Assembly: GCF_047948215.1 (NCBI RefSeq)
Contig: NC_134467.1
Coordinates: 34,054,020-34,118,019, forward strand
DNA: 64,000 bases
Source of the DNA: Lycorma delicatula
Lineage: Eukaryota; Arthropoda; Insecta; Hemiptera; Fulgoridae
Reading direction: 5' to 3'
In this document: in pieces, positions 44,893 through 56,044 of the stretch
Layout: every line of letters begins with the position of its first letter
Position numbering within the stretch: position 1 is the first letter of the stretch
The notes under the pieces: generated by a model
What the model saw: only the letters and a program-made list of their open reading frames with translations
The model's database searches: none
Told to the model about the DNA's origin: nothing
Program-made: the position numbers and the translations under genes

Positions 44893-46010
44893 GGTTAGAT
44901 CGGGTGAACATGGAGGCCATGGCAAACAAGCCCTATCATTTTTTTTTCCCGGCCACCAATACAGCGGTCGGGGAGAATTTGAATCAATCAATCATGTACA
45001 CTATTATACCAGTTAGGAGGCGCACCATCATGTTGCCAAATAAAGTTCTGTGGTTCATATTCCCGTTGAGGAAAGATCCAAAGTTGTAGCATATCAAGAT
45101 AGTTCATTCCATACACACTTGTTTTCGCGAAAAAAAACTTGCTGTCGTGATACAACAAAAAAACATTCCGTTTTGGGGTAGTCTCGTTCACAATGCGATA
45201 TTTTTTTCCCCCCTCTCCACCAACCGGATATCCAATTAAGTATAACTCAGCTGGGGAAAGTGTCCATTTACTCTAAGGAGGCGTCCCCCGCCCACCGATA
45301 GTACACCCGGGACGGCAGGTTAGCCTCCCCGGTCACGGATCTTTACTTCTTTATTTGCCTACCTCAAATTCCCCGCCTCAGAGATGAGGTCTGACTACGC
45401 CGCCCCCCACCTCCTCATCAGGGAACCGGGTCTCGGTCTTTATGCCACGCCTCAAACCGGCGGCACTGACCCCACCGAGTGCCAGGGCACCCGCAGGGCC
45501 GACACCGCCGGCCGGGACTCGGTCTTTCTTTTACCCAACTTCTCCCCAGGATTTCCCTCCCTTCTCAGGAACCCGCATACCTCTGCATACGGGCCCTCCA
45601 TGGATGGACTGTCCTCCCATCCCTACTATATTCCCGTCTTCTAGCTTCTTCTTCCTTTGATCGGAGAACTTCGCCCGCGAACCTTCTAAACCAATTCCAG
45701 TTTACATCCCTGAACACCAGCCAGTTGATTAAAATATCCGGTGTTAGCCTGTTTGCAGAGATCTCACTTCTGTTGCGTGCCCATCTGGGACAAGCAAAAA
45801 TAGTATGTTCAGCGTTGATATGGTATGTTCACAGTATGATATACCGTGAGAATTTTCTGATCCGCAAATACGGATATTATAATAGTTTACTTTTTCATTA
45901 ACATGAAATGTTGATTTGTCACTGAGTATTACACGATAAAGAAAGTCATTATCCTTAAGATGTATAATTACATATGCTAACACGCAACCCATAATCTATG
46001 GACTTAAGGA
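44893..46010 (-). pseudogene. mariner-family transposase (lineage C), split by a LINE
   Basis: Minus-strand pieces in order: FLYRVILSDKSTFHVNEKVN (first Asp; usual DE is DK) and ICGSENSHG at 45980-45845. After the LINE insert come NETTPKRNVF, TSVYGMNYLDMLQLWIFPQ, FIWQHDGAPPN with the second Asp (about 45185-45010), and finally WPPCSPDLTP near 44932-44900 holding the third-Asp region. Several frameshifts. The 3' end is cut at 44892. The same lineage occurs at 63060-64000 and 61195-61290. Confidence 0.8.
45186..45842 (-). mobile_element. R1-like LINE 3' end inserted in the transposase gene
   Basis: The 16-bp flanks GTTCACAATGCGATAT (45186-45201) and GTTCACAGTATGATAT (45827-45842) differ by three transitions and look like an old TSD. 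They split the transposase reading frame. The minus-strand body encodes the ORF2 C-terminus, AEHTIFACPRWARNRSE then LRSKEEEARRREYSRD (45815-45610), the region just after the H and C of the zinc finger. A GC-rich 3' untranslated region of about 370 bp and a T-run at 45200-45207 (poly-A in reverse) complete it. Confidence 0.82.
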
Positions 46011-47057
46011 GCTTGCGTATAACTAAACCTGTTTTAATTGCTATTTCATTTCATGTATAATTAATCCATTTACGTAAAACTTGAAAAATAATTACAAGGC
46101 ACTAAAACCCAGATATTCATTTTGAATCACTATTTTTACAAATAAAAGGAAATTATATCTTAAATAAATTTCATATTCTTTCTAACTCAACACGTAAAGG
46201 AAATTCAATTTCACCCCTGATACCATATTACATCCGAAAATATAATACCGTACTTTCCTTAGAAAAAACTGTAAAAAAAAGAAAAGTGGAAATGATATTG
46301 CCTTGGTCCATGGGACACCGCTTCGAAAAAAAAATTGAAAAAAAGTAAAATCATACTTTTATAGAAACTTAAAATATTCACGAATGAAATCTTTATATTA
46401 TGTCCAACCCCAACCGAGAAGTAACAACTGACCCTTCTTCTTTTACCAACCTCGTTTTGAGATCCATACTAAATATTTCAATAGTATATATTTCTCGAAA
46501 GTAGAAATGATCAAATTTCTTTTAGACTTATCATAATTTTATTTTGGTATGGTATATATGCTAAAATAAAAGGCAATATTTAGTTTAATAAATATGAAAA
46601 TATATTTCCGTTGTAAAAGAAAAAGCTTTTGGATTATTGATATACAAACGACTATACGGAAAATATCTACTTACTTATCATCATAAACTTTCATTTTCTT
46701 TGTTTTTTATTAATAATATCATTTTATATGAAGAAATTCTGTATGGTCTAAGGAAAATTATACATAATAAGTATTTATCGTACCATATTCGTGGTAGTAT
46801 TATTTAAATATTCCATAAATTCATTAAAAAGTGTTATAAAAATATAATTTTAAAACAAAAGTATTTTATCTGTTATGTATTTAATTTTTTTTTCATTCTT
46901 TTGTAAAGATTCGGTGGTTAATTTCAATTTAACAGTTAATTAAAATATTACTCATTTGGATCTGAGTTAAGTGAAATATTTCTATCGCATAAAACTGTAA
47001 AAAAGTATGTTTTTTAATACCATTATTAAGTTAGATTTCATACGTTAATATTTTATA
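46011..47057. other. AT-rich sequence, transposon N-terminal remains at the left
   Basis: 46011-46110 probably continues the decayed lineage C transposon; beyond that AT-rich with nothing recognised. Confidence 0.4.
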
Positions 47058-47410
47058 TCAGCCGGTCCGTCTAGCCAGTATCTGGACCCTCAGGGCCCAC
47101 ATCGGCTCAGGCGAACCCGGAAGCCAACTCCGGGGCTCCTCGGGGTCTCCCAGTGCCCACGAGGCCTATTCTAAGGGCGTAGAGTCCGCTTCGCTCGCCA
47201 CATTCCCGTTTGCAGGGAAACGGCGCCTTGTACATTCACAGAGCTCGATTCGGTCGCCATTCCCATCTACTCAGAGAGCTCCGCCCCCTGGATCCTTCAC
47301 ATTGTTCGTTATCCTCATGATTGCGAGAATAATACTGATAAATAACAATTACAATAATCAGGTTTTATAGAAACTTGAAAAAGAAACTAAATTACAAAGG
47401 AAGAATAATA
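47058..47410 (+). repeat. Family D GC-rich repeat
   Basis: AGCCGGTCCGTCTAGCCAGT, TCTGGACCCTCAGGGCCCAC, CTCCGCCCCCTGGATCC, GCGAGAATAATACTGATAAA, GAAAAAGAAACTAAATTAC. About 280 bp GC-rich then 60 bp AT-rich. Confidence 0.8.
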
Positions 47411-47429
47411 GTATCTTTTTTTCTTTTTC

Positions 47430-47545
47430 TTGTTTGTTTACTCTCCAGAACTACCGTTAGGTATTGCTTAAAAAGATGAGACGAATAACAAGTAGCGTGT
47501 GAAAATTCCATGTCTGACCGGGATTTGAACCCGGGATCTGGACCA
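47430..47545 (-). repeat. tRNA-SINE (family 2) fragment
   Basis: Minus strand: CCCGGGTTCAAATCCCGGTC (B box), GACATGGAATTTTCACACG, tail ending in CTCCAGAGAGTAAAC and A-runs. At its right edge the sequence passes into family C through the shared word CTGGA. Confidence 0.7.
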
Positions 47546-48008
47546 AAAAAGCCCAAAATCCAAAAAAATCTGTTGGATGTTGGACTTTTTCTTAATTCTT
47601 AACTGCAGTAATAAACCCTCATTGAGAACTTTTTACGATATATCATAAGTGGTATATATTTTCATTAGTTCCAGAGTTATAGCCAAATAAAATTTTAATT
47701 AATGAGATATTTGGATTCTACAAGGGGATGGCACATCGACACATCAAATCCAATTTCCAGGGGAAGGCACCAAATCCAGAGGAAGACATCAAATCCAACT
47801 TCATTTCCTTTTTTTTTTCATTTAAAAATATTGATTTATTGATAATTATTAATCTCTGATTGTAATAAAATATTTACAATAAATAATAATTCAATAATAA
47901 CAATAAAAAAATATCAGAAGTTGTGAAATAAAAATTTACGTACTTTTGGAAATGTGTATATGTAATTTAATAGAGGGAAAAGGAAGTCATGTGATTTCCA
48001 CATCAGAT
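47543..48008 (+). repeat. Family C repeat, 3' two thirds
   Basis: GGACCAAAAAAGCCC, CGATATATCATAAGTGGTAT, TTCCAGAGTTATAGCC, GGAAGTCATGTGATTTCCAC in family order. Contains a short local duplication of a GGAAGGCAC...CAAATCCA unit at about 47725-47800. Confidence 0.75.
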
Positions 48009-48655
48009 TTTTTTTCAGAATATTAATAAGTTATAGATCACAGAAATATTGATTTTCATGAAATAATCAAAAAAAATAAAGAAAATTTAAAATTAATACA
48101 TTTTTTCTTATAATATAAACAAAAATAATCACTATTGCATATGAACGTAAAATATCAACTCTAGTTTATTTATGTCAAAGATAAATAACAAAAACAAAAG
48201 AAAATATCCATCATAGAGAAATAGAGCGGAAACGGATGTAATAATAAATGAAATGGGTTGAGAAAAGGAAAATATTTTGTTGTTTTTTCGTGAGAGATAT
48301 GATATATATCAAAGTGTTCAAAAAAGTTAAAAGCCAATCAATACCTTCTTCCGTTCTTGTAAATGCTTAAACTGATATTTATCGTTTCTTTTTAATCTTC
48401 TTTCATATGTATATTCAAAAGAGAAACTACTTTTCCGTTCTCTGATGAAAAATAAACACAGACTTTTCACCGTTTTCAATAGCTTATACGATATAGAAAT
48501 TTTCAAGAAAACTATACACTGTAATGAATACTAAAAAACTATTTATCATAAAATATTAAAATTAATATATATATATCAACTACAGTTAATTCTCAGAAAA
48601 TCTGTTATCAGACGTAAATTAATATATTTTTATCTCAGCTGTAAATTGTAAACCC
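48009..48655. other. AT-rich sequence, no gene seen
   Basis: AT-rich; no shared repeat identified. Confidence 0.5.
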
Positions 48656-49760
48656 TTTTAGGTAGATTTCATAAGAAATCTACCTAATAAAATGAAATCT
48701 ACTTGAAATCTCCATTGAAATCTACTTTAATAAAATGCTACTAATTGTAATGGGTACCATGATTCGACGTCAGGTAAATTCCGACATATCTTCGCGTTTC
48801 GCATCCTCCAGACCCAAAAACCTCGTTAGTTCAAACGTTTATATATATATTTCACTTTATTGTGGATCAATTTCAAATTGTTCCTTAAAAATAACCTGTC
48901 CCAAAAACTCGGTCGGGTTCGTTAACGACCAAAATCGAACTATAATGGTGGAAATGAGAAGGGTTTTCTAAAAAAAACAAAACAAAATATCGCTATAACT
49001 ATCCTATTAAGTAAAATATCGAATTCATTTAATGCTCCTACTATTCTTTGGATAAGGGGCTAAAACTTATAAGTGAAGTTTTTTAATATCACCAACCATT
49101 GGCCCAGGGAATGAAAAAAATTGGATTTCGAAGACAAAAAAATTCTTACCTGCCTTAATAGGCACAGTATCGAATCGATTTAAAGTGGGGTTCTTTCTTT
49201 TTCCTGTTTAGCCTCCGGTAACTGCTGTTTTAGATAATTCTTCAGAGGATGATATGTATGAGTGTAAATGAAGTGTAGTCTTGTACATTCTCAGTTCGAC
49301 CATTCCTGAGATGTGTGGTTAATTGAAACCCAACCACCAAAGAACACCGGTATCCACGATCTAGTATTCAAATCCGTGTAAAAATAACTGCCTTTACTAG
49401 GACTTGAACGCTGGAACTCTCGACTTCCAAATCACCTGATTTGGGAAGACGGGTTCACCACTAGACCAACCCGGTGGGTTAAAGTGGGGTTGTTGGTTCT
49501 AAACATTACCTAAAAGCTTTGTGAGAAACAATTTTTTATATGATCAACCTTTCCGGCAGTGGATGTACAAAATGTTGCTGAAATTATAAGAAGATGGGAC
49601 TTGTATGTTAAACATGTGAAACTTTTTTTCACCTCTGTAATCATTGTCGTATTACGTAAATTTGAAATTTTTCTTAACTTTAAGGTGGAAATATTTTTTA
49701 TCCCCTACTTAGCACCGGTGAAATCTAACTCCGCCTTCAGGCGTGCCGAAGGGAATTTTT
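48656..49760 (-). repeat. Family F repeat, split by a SINE
   Basis: Reverse orientation of 23641-25825. Minus strand: GTTAGATTTCACCGGTGCTA (about 49735), AAAGTTTCACATGTTTAAC, GATACTGTGCCTATTAAGG (49170), CGATTTTGGTCGTTAACGA (48930), GAAACGCGAAGATATGTCG (48795). Here the (TA)n region has no mariner, but a SINE interrupts the middle. The left edge carries a 10-bp AGGTAGATTT hairpin (48660-48686). Confidence 0.82.
49180..49491 (-). repeat. tRNA-derived SINE (family 1), full length, 13-bp TSD
   Basis: TTAAAGTGGGGTT at 49180-49192 and 49479-49491 are identical. Complete minus-strand copy with A and B boxes. It splits family F; the unsplit sequence is seen at 23900-23920. Confidence 0.93.
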
Positions 49761-50085
49761 TTTTTTTCGATATTGCCAAAGTTCTTTTTTTTTATAATAT
49801 TTAATTTCTATATTTTCATGTAGTGTATATTAATTAGTATTTTAACAGTTGGTAATAAATAAATTTGTTACCACAGAAGATTTGTCATATAATAATTCTA
49901 TTTCTTTTCCTAATTTTCCATTTGATATATCACTACTATAAAAAGGGACTTTTTTTTATTTTTTCCCGATAACCGGGAAAATTATTGAACCAATCATTAC
50001 GAAATTTTAACTGTATCTTTCATATAGTCCCCGGAATGTTTTACGAATCTCACCAATCTCATTAATATATAAATTATAAATTACT
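49761..50085. other. AT-rich sequence, no gene seen
   Basis: T-runs and AT-rich DNA; the frame at 49559-49804 lies in family F and is not a gene. Confidence 0.45.
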
Positions 50086-50740
50086 AAAATCTGATGGGGA
50101 CACTACATGACTTCCTTATAGCCAATTAAATTACATATTCACATTTCTTTAAAATGATAAATATATAAAATATTTCAGCTATTTTTCGTTTTTTATTATT
50201 ATTATTATTATTATTTATTGTATCATTATTTATCGTAAAGATTGTTTTTTTACAATCAGAGGTTAATAATTATTTATAAATAAAAAATTTAAATTAAAAA
50301 AAGGTAAAAAAAAGGAGATGAAGTTGGATTTGAACCCATGTACCTTCCCCTTGTAAGATACAAATATTTCATTAATTAAAATTTTTATTTGGCTTTAACT
50401 CTGGGACCAATGAATATAAGTACCACTTCTGATATATCAATGAAAAGCTCACAATGAGGGCTTATTACTACAGTTAAGAAAAAGTACATAACTCAAACCT
50501 TTTAAATGTCAGTTTTTTTGGACATTTTTGGTCCAGTCGATTGCAATAAAAAAGGGGAGGTGCACAACTAGATGTTATAACAGTCCTAAATCCAAAACTT
50601 CAACATTATATTTCAACATTAGTACAAAGTAAAGGAATTATTGTGATTTAAAAAAAATGTCGGTTTCTGTTTTCAACGGAATTATCCATTTTGATCATCC
50701 CTGAATCCATTTTGACTAGTTTCGGCGTGAAGTTTTTACG
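50086..50740 (-). repeat. Family C repeat with an inverted junction
   Basis: 50086-50620 is family C on the minus strand, from its 3' end (TCTGATGGGGACACTACATG) inward. At about 50621 it switches to plus-strand family C 5' sequence (GTACAAAGTAAAGGAATTAT...CCCTGAATCCATTTT). The 5' part is therefore inverted relative to the rest. Confidence 0.75.
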
Positions 50741-51800
50741 CATATATCGTACAATAAATCATTCTATTTTACTTGGAATATTATGATTATTATTAAAGAT
50801 AGGAATGAATATGGAATCGTTTTCATGCAATTTATCAAGAAACCATAACGTTTACACCTTAATTCAGGTTCCTAGATTTTCAGTATGGTTTTATTTCACT
50901 TTTTGATCAGGAATCATGGTGAAATCTATCGCTAGCCGTAACTCGCCAACGGCCATGTTTATATAGACATTAATTTCTTTAGTAGAATGAACTCAGAAAG
51001 CACCGTGAATTACTCAGTATAACAACTGCATTCTGGTCAATTATTTATTTATTAACCCTTTTTCAGAATGAAATATTCAAGAGAGGAATGAAAGATCAAT
51101 ATATATTTTATCTTTTATAAAATTTCGAAGTTAATTAACAATTTATTACAGATTACTATGAACATTAATCGATATCAAGACCTATCAAATGTTCGTATAA
51201 TATTTAATACCACTTTGCTATCCACCAACGTTTATGTGGTTTTAAAATTAAAAAAAAATCATTGGTACCAAATTAATTAATAGTCTAGCGGGAATTAGTT
51301 GAAATCAAACAATTTGATAAATATAGAGGGCTAAATCCTCTTATATTACTTTCTCTCTCTTTATATTGGTTCTTTTATTTCCTTTCAATTTCTCTCTATC
51401 TCACACACACGCTCTGTCTCTGTATGGTATTTGCTGTATTTTATTCTTTTCCTGTTTGAAATTTTCTCTCTATTATTCCACCTATCAGTTATAATTCTCT
51501 CTCACTCCTTTTTTTGTCTTCCCCTCACTATCAATCTCTTTTGGCTTCCCTTTCTATTTTACGTTTACTACAACCGTCTATTTTTCTGACTTTTTTCAAT
51601 CGTCGATTAAAGGAAAATTCATAGAACAATAAAAAAAACCCACTGGTAAAAAAAAAAATTCTGTTATATAAAGCTCAATGATATTAACATGTTCTGCAGG
51701 CCAGGAATTAATTTTTATTGATTTATTAATAGTAAACAGATTCTGATTATCAGAAAGATAAATATATTTTCAAAATAAAAAAGTAATAAAACTATATATT
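50741..51800. other. AT-rich sequence, distant family E-like segment
   Basis: 50800-51000 vaguely resembles family E on the minus strand (GAAATCTATCGCTAGCCGTA versus GAAATCTTTCCCTAATCGTA at 18060). A CT-rich patch covers 51340-51550. No gene. Confidence 0.4.
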
Positions 51801-52155
51801 TATCCGGTCGGGGGACGCTTTGCTCGCCAGAACGTCGACCCCCTGGGCCCCAACTTGGCCCATCTAAAACCCGAACCAGGGGCTTTCCGAGGCGTATACG
51901 CAGGACCGCAGTGCTCGCTTAGCTCAGTTCGAGGGCTCCTAACCTGGGCCCTCGCGCTGTCCGTTGCCTCTACATTTTGAGAATAATACTGATAAATAAT
52001 ATGTTAACTATTCAGTCTTTATATAAACATGTAAAAGAAATTTAATAACGAAAGACAGAATATAGTATCTATGGTAAATACACACACGCCTATACCTTTG
52101 ACAACGAAAAATTCATAACTTATTTCTGTTGCCATGGTAACAAAAATACAATAAT
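51801..52155 (+). repeat. Family D GC-rich repeat
   Basis: CCGGTCGGGGGACGCTTTGC...GGGCCCCAACTTGGCCC...GAATAATACTGATAAATAAT...TTATTTCTGTTGCCATGG. The GC part is shorter than in other copies, but the AT-rich 3' part is fully preserved. Confidence 0.75.
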
Positions 52156-52215
52156 GAAGTAAAAGGGTTAATATATTTTTTCTTTAATGGTGATTTTTAA
52201 TTCAACTTCAACGCC

Positions 52216-52362
52216 AAAGGGGAGCAGGCTTCGATCTTTGGCTTAAAACCTTTCCTCAGATAACACAAATGTATCCTAAAAATTTGAAAGCAGTCAGTTG
52301 GTTGATCTCGCGTGGTACCAGTACAAGCAAAGTATTGGCTTTATACTTACACATATACTAGC
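52216..52362 (+). repeat. Repeat I
   Basis: AGGCTTCGATCTTTGGCTTA, CCTTTCCTCAGATAACACAA and CAGTCAGTTGGTTGATCTCG match 40137-40290. It ends at the start of the next family D copy. Confidence 0.55.
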
Positions 52363-52363
52363 C

Positions 52364-52748
52364 GGCCCGTTACTAGCCATAACCTGGACCCTCAAGGCCC
52401 AGGTCCGCCCAGGCGAACCCCGGAACCAATTCAGTGGCTCTTCAGGATCTCCCAGGTCCACGGGGCCTACCCAGGGCCGCAGAGCTCTTTTCGATCTCCA
52501 TTTCCATGTTGCAGGGTTCGACGCCTTGGACAACCGCAGAGCTTTCACGCTTTACCTTTACTCAGAGGGCTCCACCCTCTGGATCCCCACACTGTTAGTT
52601 ATCCTCATGATTGTGAAAATAACTAGTAAATAACAAAGTATTCAGGATTTATAGGACCTGAAAAATAAACTAAATTACAGAATACAGAATACACACACTT
52701 TTGAAGACAAAATATTCACATCTTCTTTCTTTGTAATGGACGCAGAAA
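52364..52748 (+). repeat. Family D GC-rich repeat
   Basis: TAGCCGGCCCGTTACTAGCC, ACCTGGACCCTCAAGGCCCA, GGCTCCACCCTCTGGATCCC, CCTGAAAAATAAACTAAATT. It runs up to the TA where a mariner is inserted. ORFs on both strands (such as 52298-52633) reflect GC-rich sequence without stops, not protein. Confidence 0.78.
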
Positions 52749-54091
52749 TACAGAGTGATTCAAAGAAACGGGAAATTTTGAAAATTGTGTTGGTATCCGT
52801 GGGCGATTGGTACCACTTGATAAGTGGCGCCAGCCTCTCTAACCTAACCTGCCATTTAATTGTCATGGATCCTTGGAGTGGTGCGCAACGTGCATTGGCT
52901 ATCAAAGCGTTTTACAAAAAAAATGACAGTGTGGAGGGAGCGCGTAGAGAATTTCGCCGTCATTATAATCTGGGACGGCACGACCGTGTTCCATCAGGAC
53001 ATGCAATTAAAATATGAATATCTAATTTTTGAGGAAACCGGTTCGGCAATGAAAAAGAAACCTCCAGGCCGTAAGCGAACCGTCCGTACACCACAGAATG
53101 TTCAAGCTTTACGAGATGCTGTCACACGAAGTCCACATCGGTCAATCCGTCGTCTCTCAGTATCTTTACAATTGCATAGTTCAAGCGTAACAAGAATGTT
53201 AGTGAAGGACTTGCCATTCCATCCGTACAAGTTGCAGATCGTCCAGGAACTGAAAACGAACGATGCAGTTGTGCGAGCACAATTCTGTAATGTAATGCTT
53301 CAGAAGATAAATGATAACGAAGAGTTTTTTCACGAACTGTCGATGTCAGACGAAGCGTATTTCCAACTGAGTAGATTTGTTAACAAGCAAAATTTCAGAT
53401 GCTTGGCCCAAGAAAATCCTACGCAGCTACACCAACGACCGTTACACAGCCAGAAAGTGACCATGTGGTGTGCTATGTCATCTTACGGTGTTACAGGCCC
53501 TTATTTTTTTGAGGATGACAACGGTCTTGCGATTACAGTGACGTCGGCTCGTTACGTAGCCGTGCTTGAAACCTTTGTTGTGGAATAACAAAATAGATTT
53601 CCACCGATTCTTAACACAGCCTGGTTTCAACAAGACGGAGCAACGTCACATACTGCACGAATATCGATGGCAACTGTACGCCGATTGTTTGGACAACGTG
53701 TCATTTCACGAAACGGTGACATTAGATGACCTCCCAGATCGCCTGATCTCTCAGCTTGCGATTACTTTTTGAGGGGTCACCTTAAAAGCAAAGTGTTCCA
53801 CAGTAGACCTGTTACAACGGAAGAACTGAAGGCAAAGATCCGAGGAGCAATTGCGGAAATTCCAGTTGACATGTTACGTCAAAATGAACAATTTAACGAA
53901 GAGACTTCGTGAGTGTTTACTTAGAAGAGGAGGTCACCTACAAGATGTCATCTTTAAAAAATAAACTAAATTGTATGTATCCTAAAATGGCAACATTTTT
54001 ACAATTACATGAAATAAAATTCATTTTCTAAAAAATATTTTTCATTGTTATTTAATTTTTAAAATTTCCCGATTCTTTGAATCATTCTGTA
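52749..54091 (+). mobile_element. mariner-like transposon, lineage A copy 2, TA target duplication
   Basis: TA at 52749-52750 and 54090-54091 bounds an element from CAGAGTGATTCAAAGAAACG (52751) to the complementary CGATTCTTTGAATCATTCTG (54089). Length 1.34 kb. It is inserted at the end of a family D repeat. Confidence 0.94.
52865..53963 (+). pseudogene. mariner transposase, lineage A, broken (41-residue catalytic spacing)
   Basis: Starts at the ATG at 52865 (WSGAQRALAIKAFYKKND), the expected mariner N-terminus. A frame change near 53015 leads into a longer frame to 53588: SIRRLSVSLQLHSSSVTRML (DNA-binding), LSMSDEAYFQLS with the first Asp, and VTMWCAMSSYGVTGPYFFED. After a TAA at 53586 the same frame continues with AWFQQDGATSHTAR (second Asp), a TGA at 53727 where Trp is expected, and RSPDLSACDYF (third Asp). 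Forty-one residues separate the second and third Asp, the DD41D spacing reported for rosa-type mariners. A deletion near 53880 breaks the end. Inactive. Confidence 0.9.
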
Positions 54092-54159
54092 TTAAAATGT
54101 AAAAAAGAATTTATTTTTTTCTTTAATTAATATCTTTTAATTTATATCTTCACCCTCCT
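54092..54159. other. Short AT-rich spacer
   Basis: Nothing recognised between the mariner and repeat I. Confidence 0.4.
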
Positions 54160-54336
54160 TGAAGTGAAGAAATAATGAATATTTTTAATATTTTAACCTT
54201 CAATGAAGCTAGGGCTTCGGTTGATGACTTAAAACCTCCCCTGGGTTAACACGAATGAATCTTCCAAATTTAAAAGTAATCGGTCGGTTGGTTCTTGCGT
54301 CATACGATAACGCACAAACAGACAAATTTTATAATT
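54160..54336 (+). repeat. Repeat I
   Basis: GAAGCTAGGGCTTCGG, CTTAAAACCTCCCCTGGGTT, AACACGAATG, ATCGGTCGGTTGGTTCTTGC; collinear with 40137 and 52216, and followed by (TA)n at 54337. Confidence 0.55.
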
Positions 54337-54806
54337 TTATATATATATATATATATACAAATTTCTGAAAAACCGTGTTCTGTTAGATTGTAGATTGCGT
54401 ATCTGATGTATGTAAAAGGTAGCCTTCAGTTTGAATTTTAAAAATCGAAGGATTGTTTGCAGAGATCTTATAAAAGCATCCCATTCTCTCATTGCACCCC
54501 TTTCCTTTAGGTTCACCACATCAGTAATAGTTGATGGTGATGATTGGTATATCCTTCCCTACGATAAGTTCACAAAATTCACCACTCTAGCCTTACACGT
54601 ATTCCGCTCGGGAAATCCGTTATTCTTACACAGAAAATTTTTATAATTTATTTAATATTGTCCTATCTAACGTAAATTTAGTTCTGTTATTTTTTTTTAA
54701 TTATTCATTTTATTTATTTGAATCGCTCAATTCAAACCCAGGTCACACAGTGATAAGAGAATCACAATTCACAGTAAATTAACTCAATTCATTAATTTCA
54801 TATATA

Positions 54807-54853
<47 letters not shown>

Positions 54854-55412
54854 TTAGAAATGAAATATATCCAATAACCTTCTAAGTTATGACAACATAA
54901 AAATTTGGTTGCGATTGATCGAGTAGTTAATATATATAAAAACAAATAAAAATAATTGGTAATTTAAAAAATGTGTTTTGTTACATAAAACAGATAAATT
55001 ATTTACTACCACGCTGAATTTGATACGATGAAAACAGAAAAAGGGAAAAAATTATGAATAAATACAATTTGACAATGATTAAAAAATAATTTAAAACGAT
55101 AAATCTAATCGGAGAGTAAATGGCTAATTAAATGTCAAACCATTAAAAAAAAATCAAATCAATATATAACCCATTATCATCTCAGATTGTAATAAAATCT
55201 GTAAATTTTCTGATATTAATATCCTATTATATATTTTTTAATTCTTTTTTTCACAGTTACTTTTTATATTCCCGGAAAATAAACCTAGAATATTTATATT
55301 TAAAGAGGATAATATGGTTATCATTTCAAAAATAGGGTATCGAGTTTTTTTCCATATCTGTACGTTTTAGGGTCCAACTAGTTTATCTAGACCAAAAAAA
55401 GAAAAACATATA
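54337..55412. other. AT-rich sequence with (TA)n tracts
   Basis: TA tracts at 54338-54358 and 54814-54850; the 71-codon frame at 54431-54646 has no recognisable feature. No gene called. Confidence 0.5.
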
Positions 55413-55518
55413 CAGAGTGTCCCATATAAAACGCAATCCATCAATCACTCATCCATGAAATTTCAAAAGTCAAGCTTACACCCCTACTCGTTACTTTCTT
55501 TCTTTTCCTGTTTAGCCA
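55413..55518 (+). mobile_element. mariner lineage B 5' end joined to a SINE scrap
   Basis: CAGAGTGTCCCATATAAAAC follows a TA and matches the first 83 bases of lineage B. At 55496 it switches to TTCTTTCTTTTCCTGTTTAGCC, the tail of a family 1 SINE in reverse. Both are truncated. Confidence 0.75.
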
Positions 55519-56044
55519 ATCAATTGCATAAAGTCTCTTATCATCTATGCTAACCATATTCTAAATTAAATAAATAAAAATTGATTTTATTAGAGATATT
55601 AAAAAGAAATATTTCTATAATATGTATCTTTTACTTTCATAGTTCTAGCTATGATTGCAAGAAAGAGAGTACGGAAATCAGTTAAAAATTGGAATATGAA
55701 ATGTTTTTACATTTCTCGACATTTTATGACCCAAGAACCGCCACCAAAATGACAAACAGGGGTTAATGTTCGTACGTACCCTTGGGTTGGTGTGTTTGAA
55801 GCTTAATAATTCTGACTCAATATACCGATTTCGAGTAAAATCGTCAAGAGACTTGTGCATATGGGGTGGTTTGTAAATATTTGGGATTTCCCGTTAAAGC
55901 TCATCAGGACTAAGAACAGGGGGGGAGTGGGGTGTCAACCGGAAGCGTCATAAGGCGGGCGTCTACCGCTACGGGATTGGGATGTAAATATTTGGGCTCA
56001 ATATTTCCGGGTGGTAGGATATAGGACTATAGTTTTTTTAAGTT
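55519..56044. other. Mixed sequence, no gene seen
   Basis: TGTAAATATTTGGG occurs twice (55872 and 55983), flanking a GC-richer block; not matched elsewhere. A 60-codon minus-strand frame (55678-55860) is not convincing. Confidence 0.4.

Noticed and set aside
45384..45660. Proline- and glycine-rich frames on the plus strand
   Set aside because: They are antisense to an R1-like LINE 3' untranslated region whose ORF2 end is clear on the minus strand.
52298..52633. Overlapping open frames of 84-111 codons on both strands
   Set aside because: They fall in the GC-rich family D repeat; stops are scarce because of composition, and the frames are not preserved in other copies.
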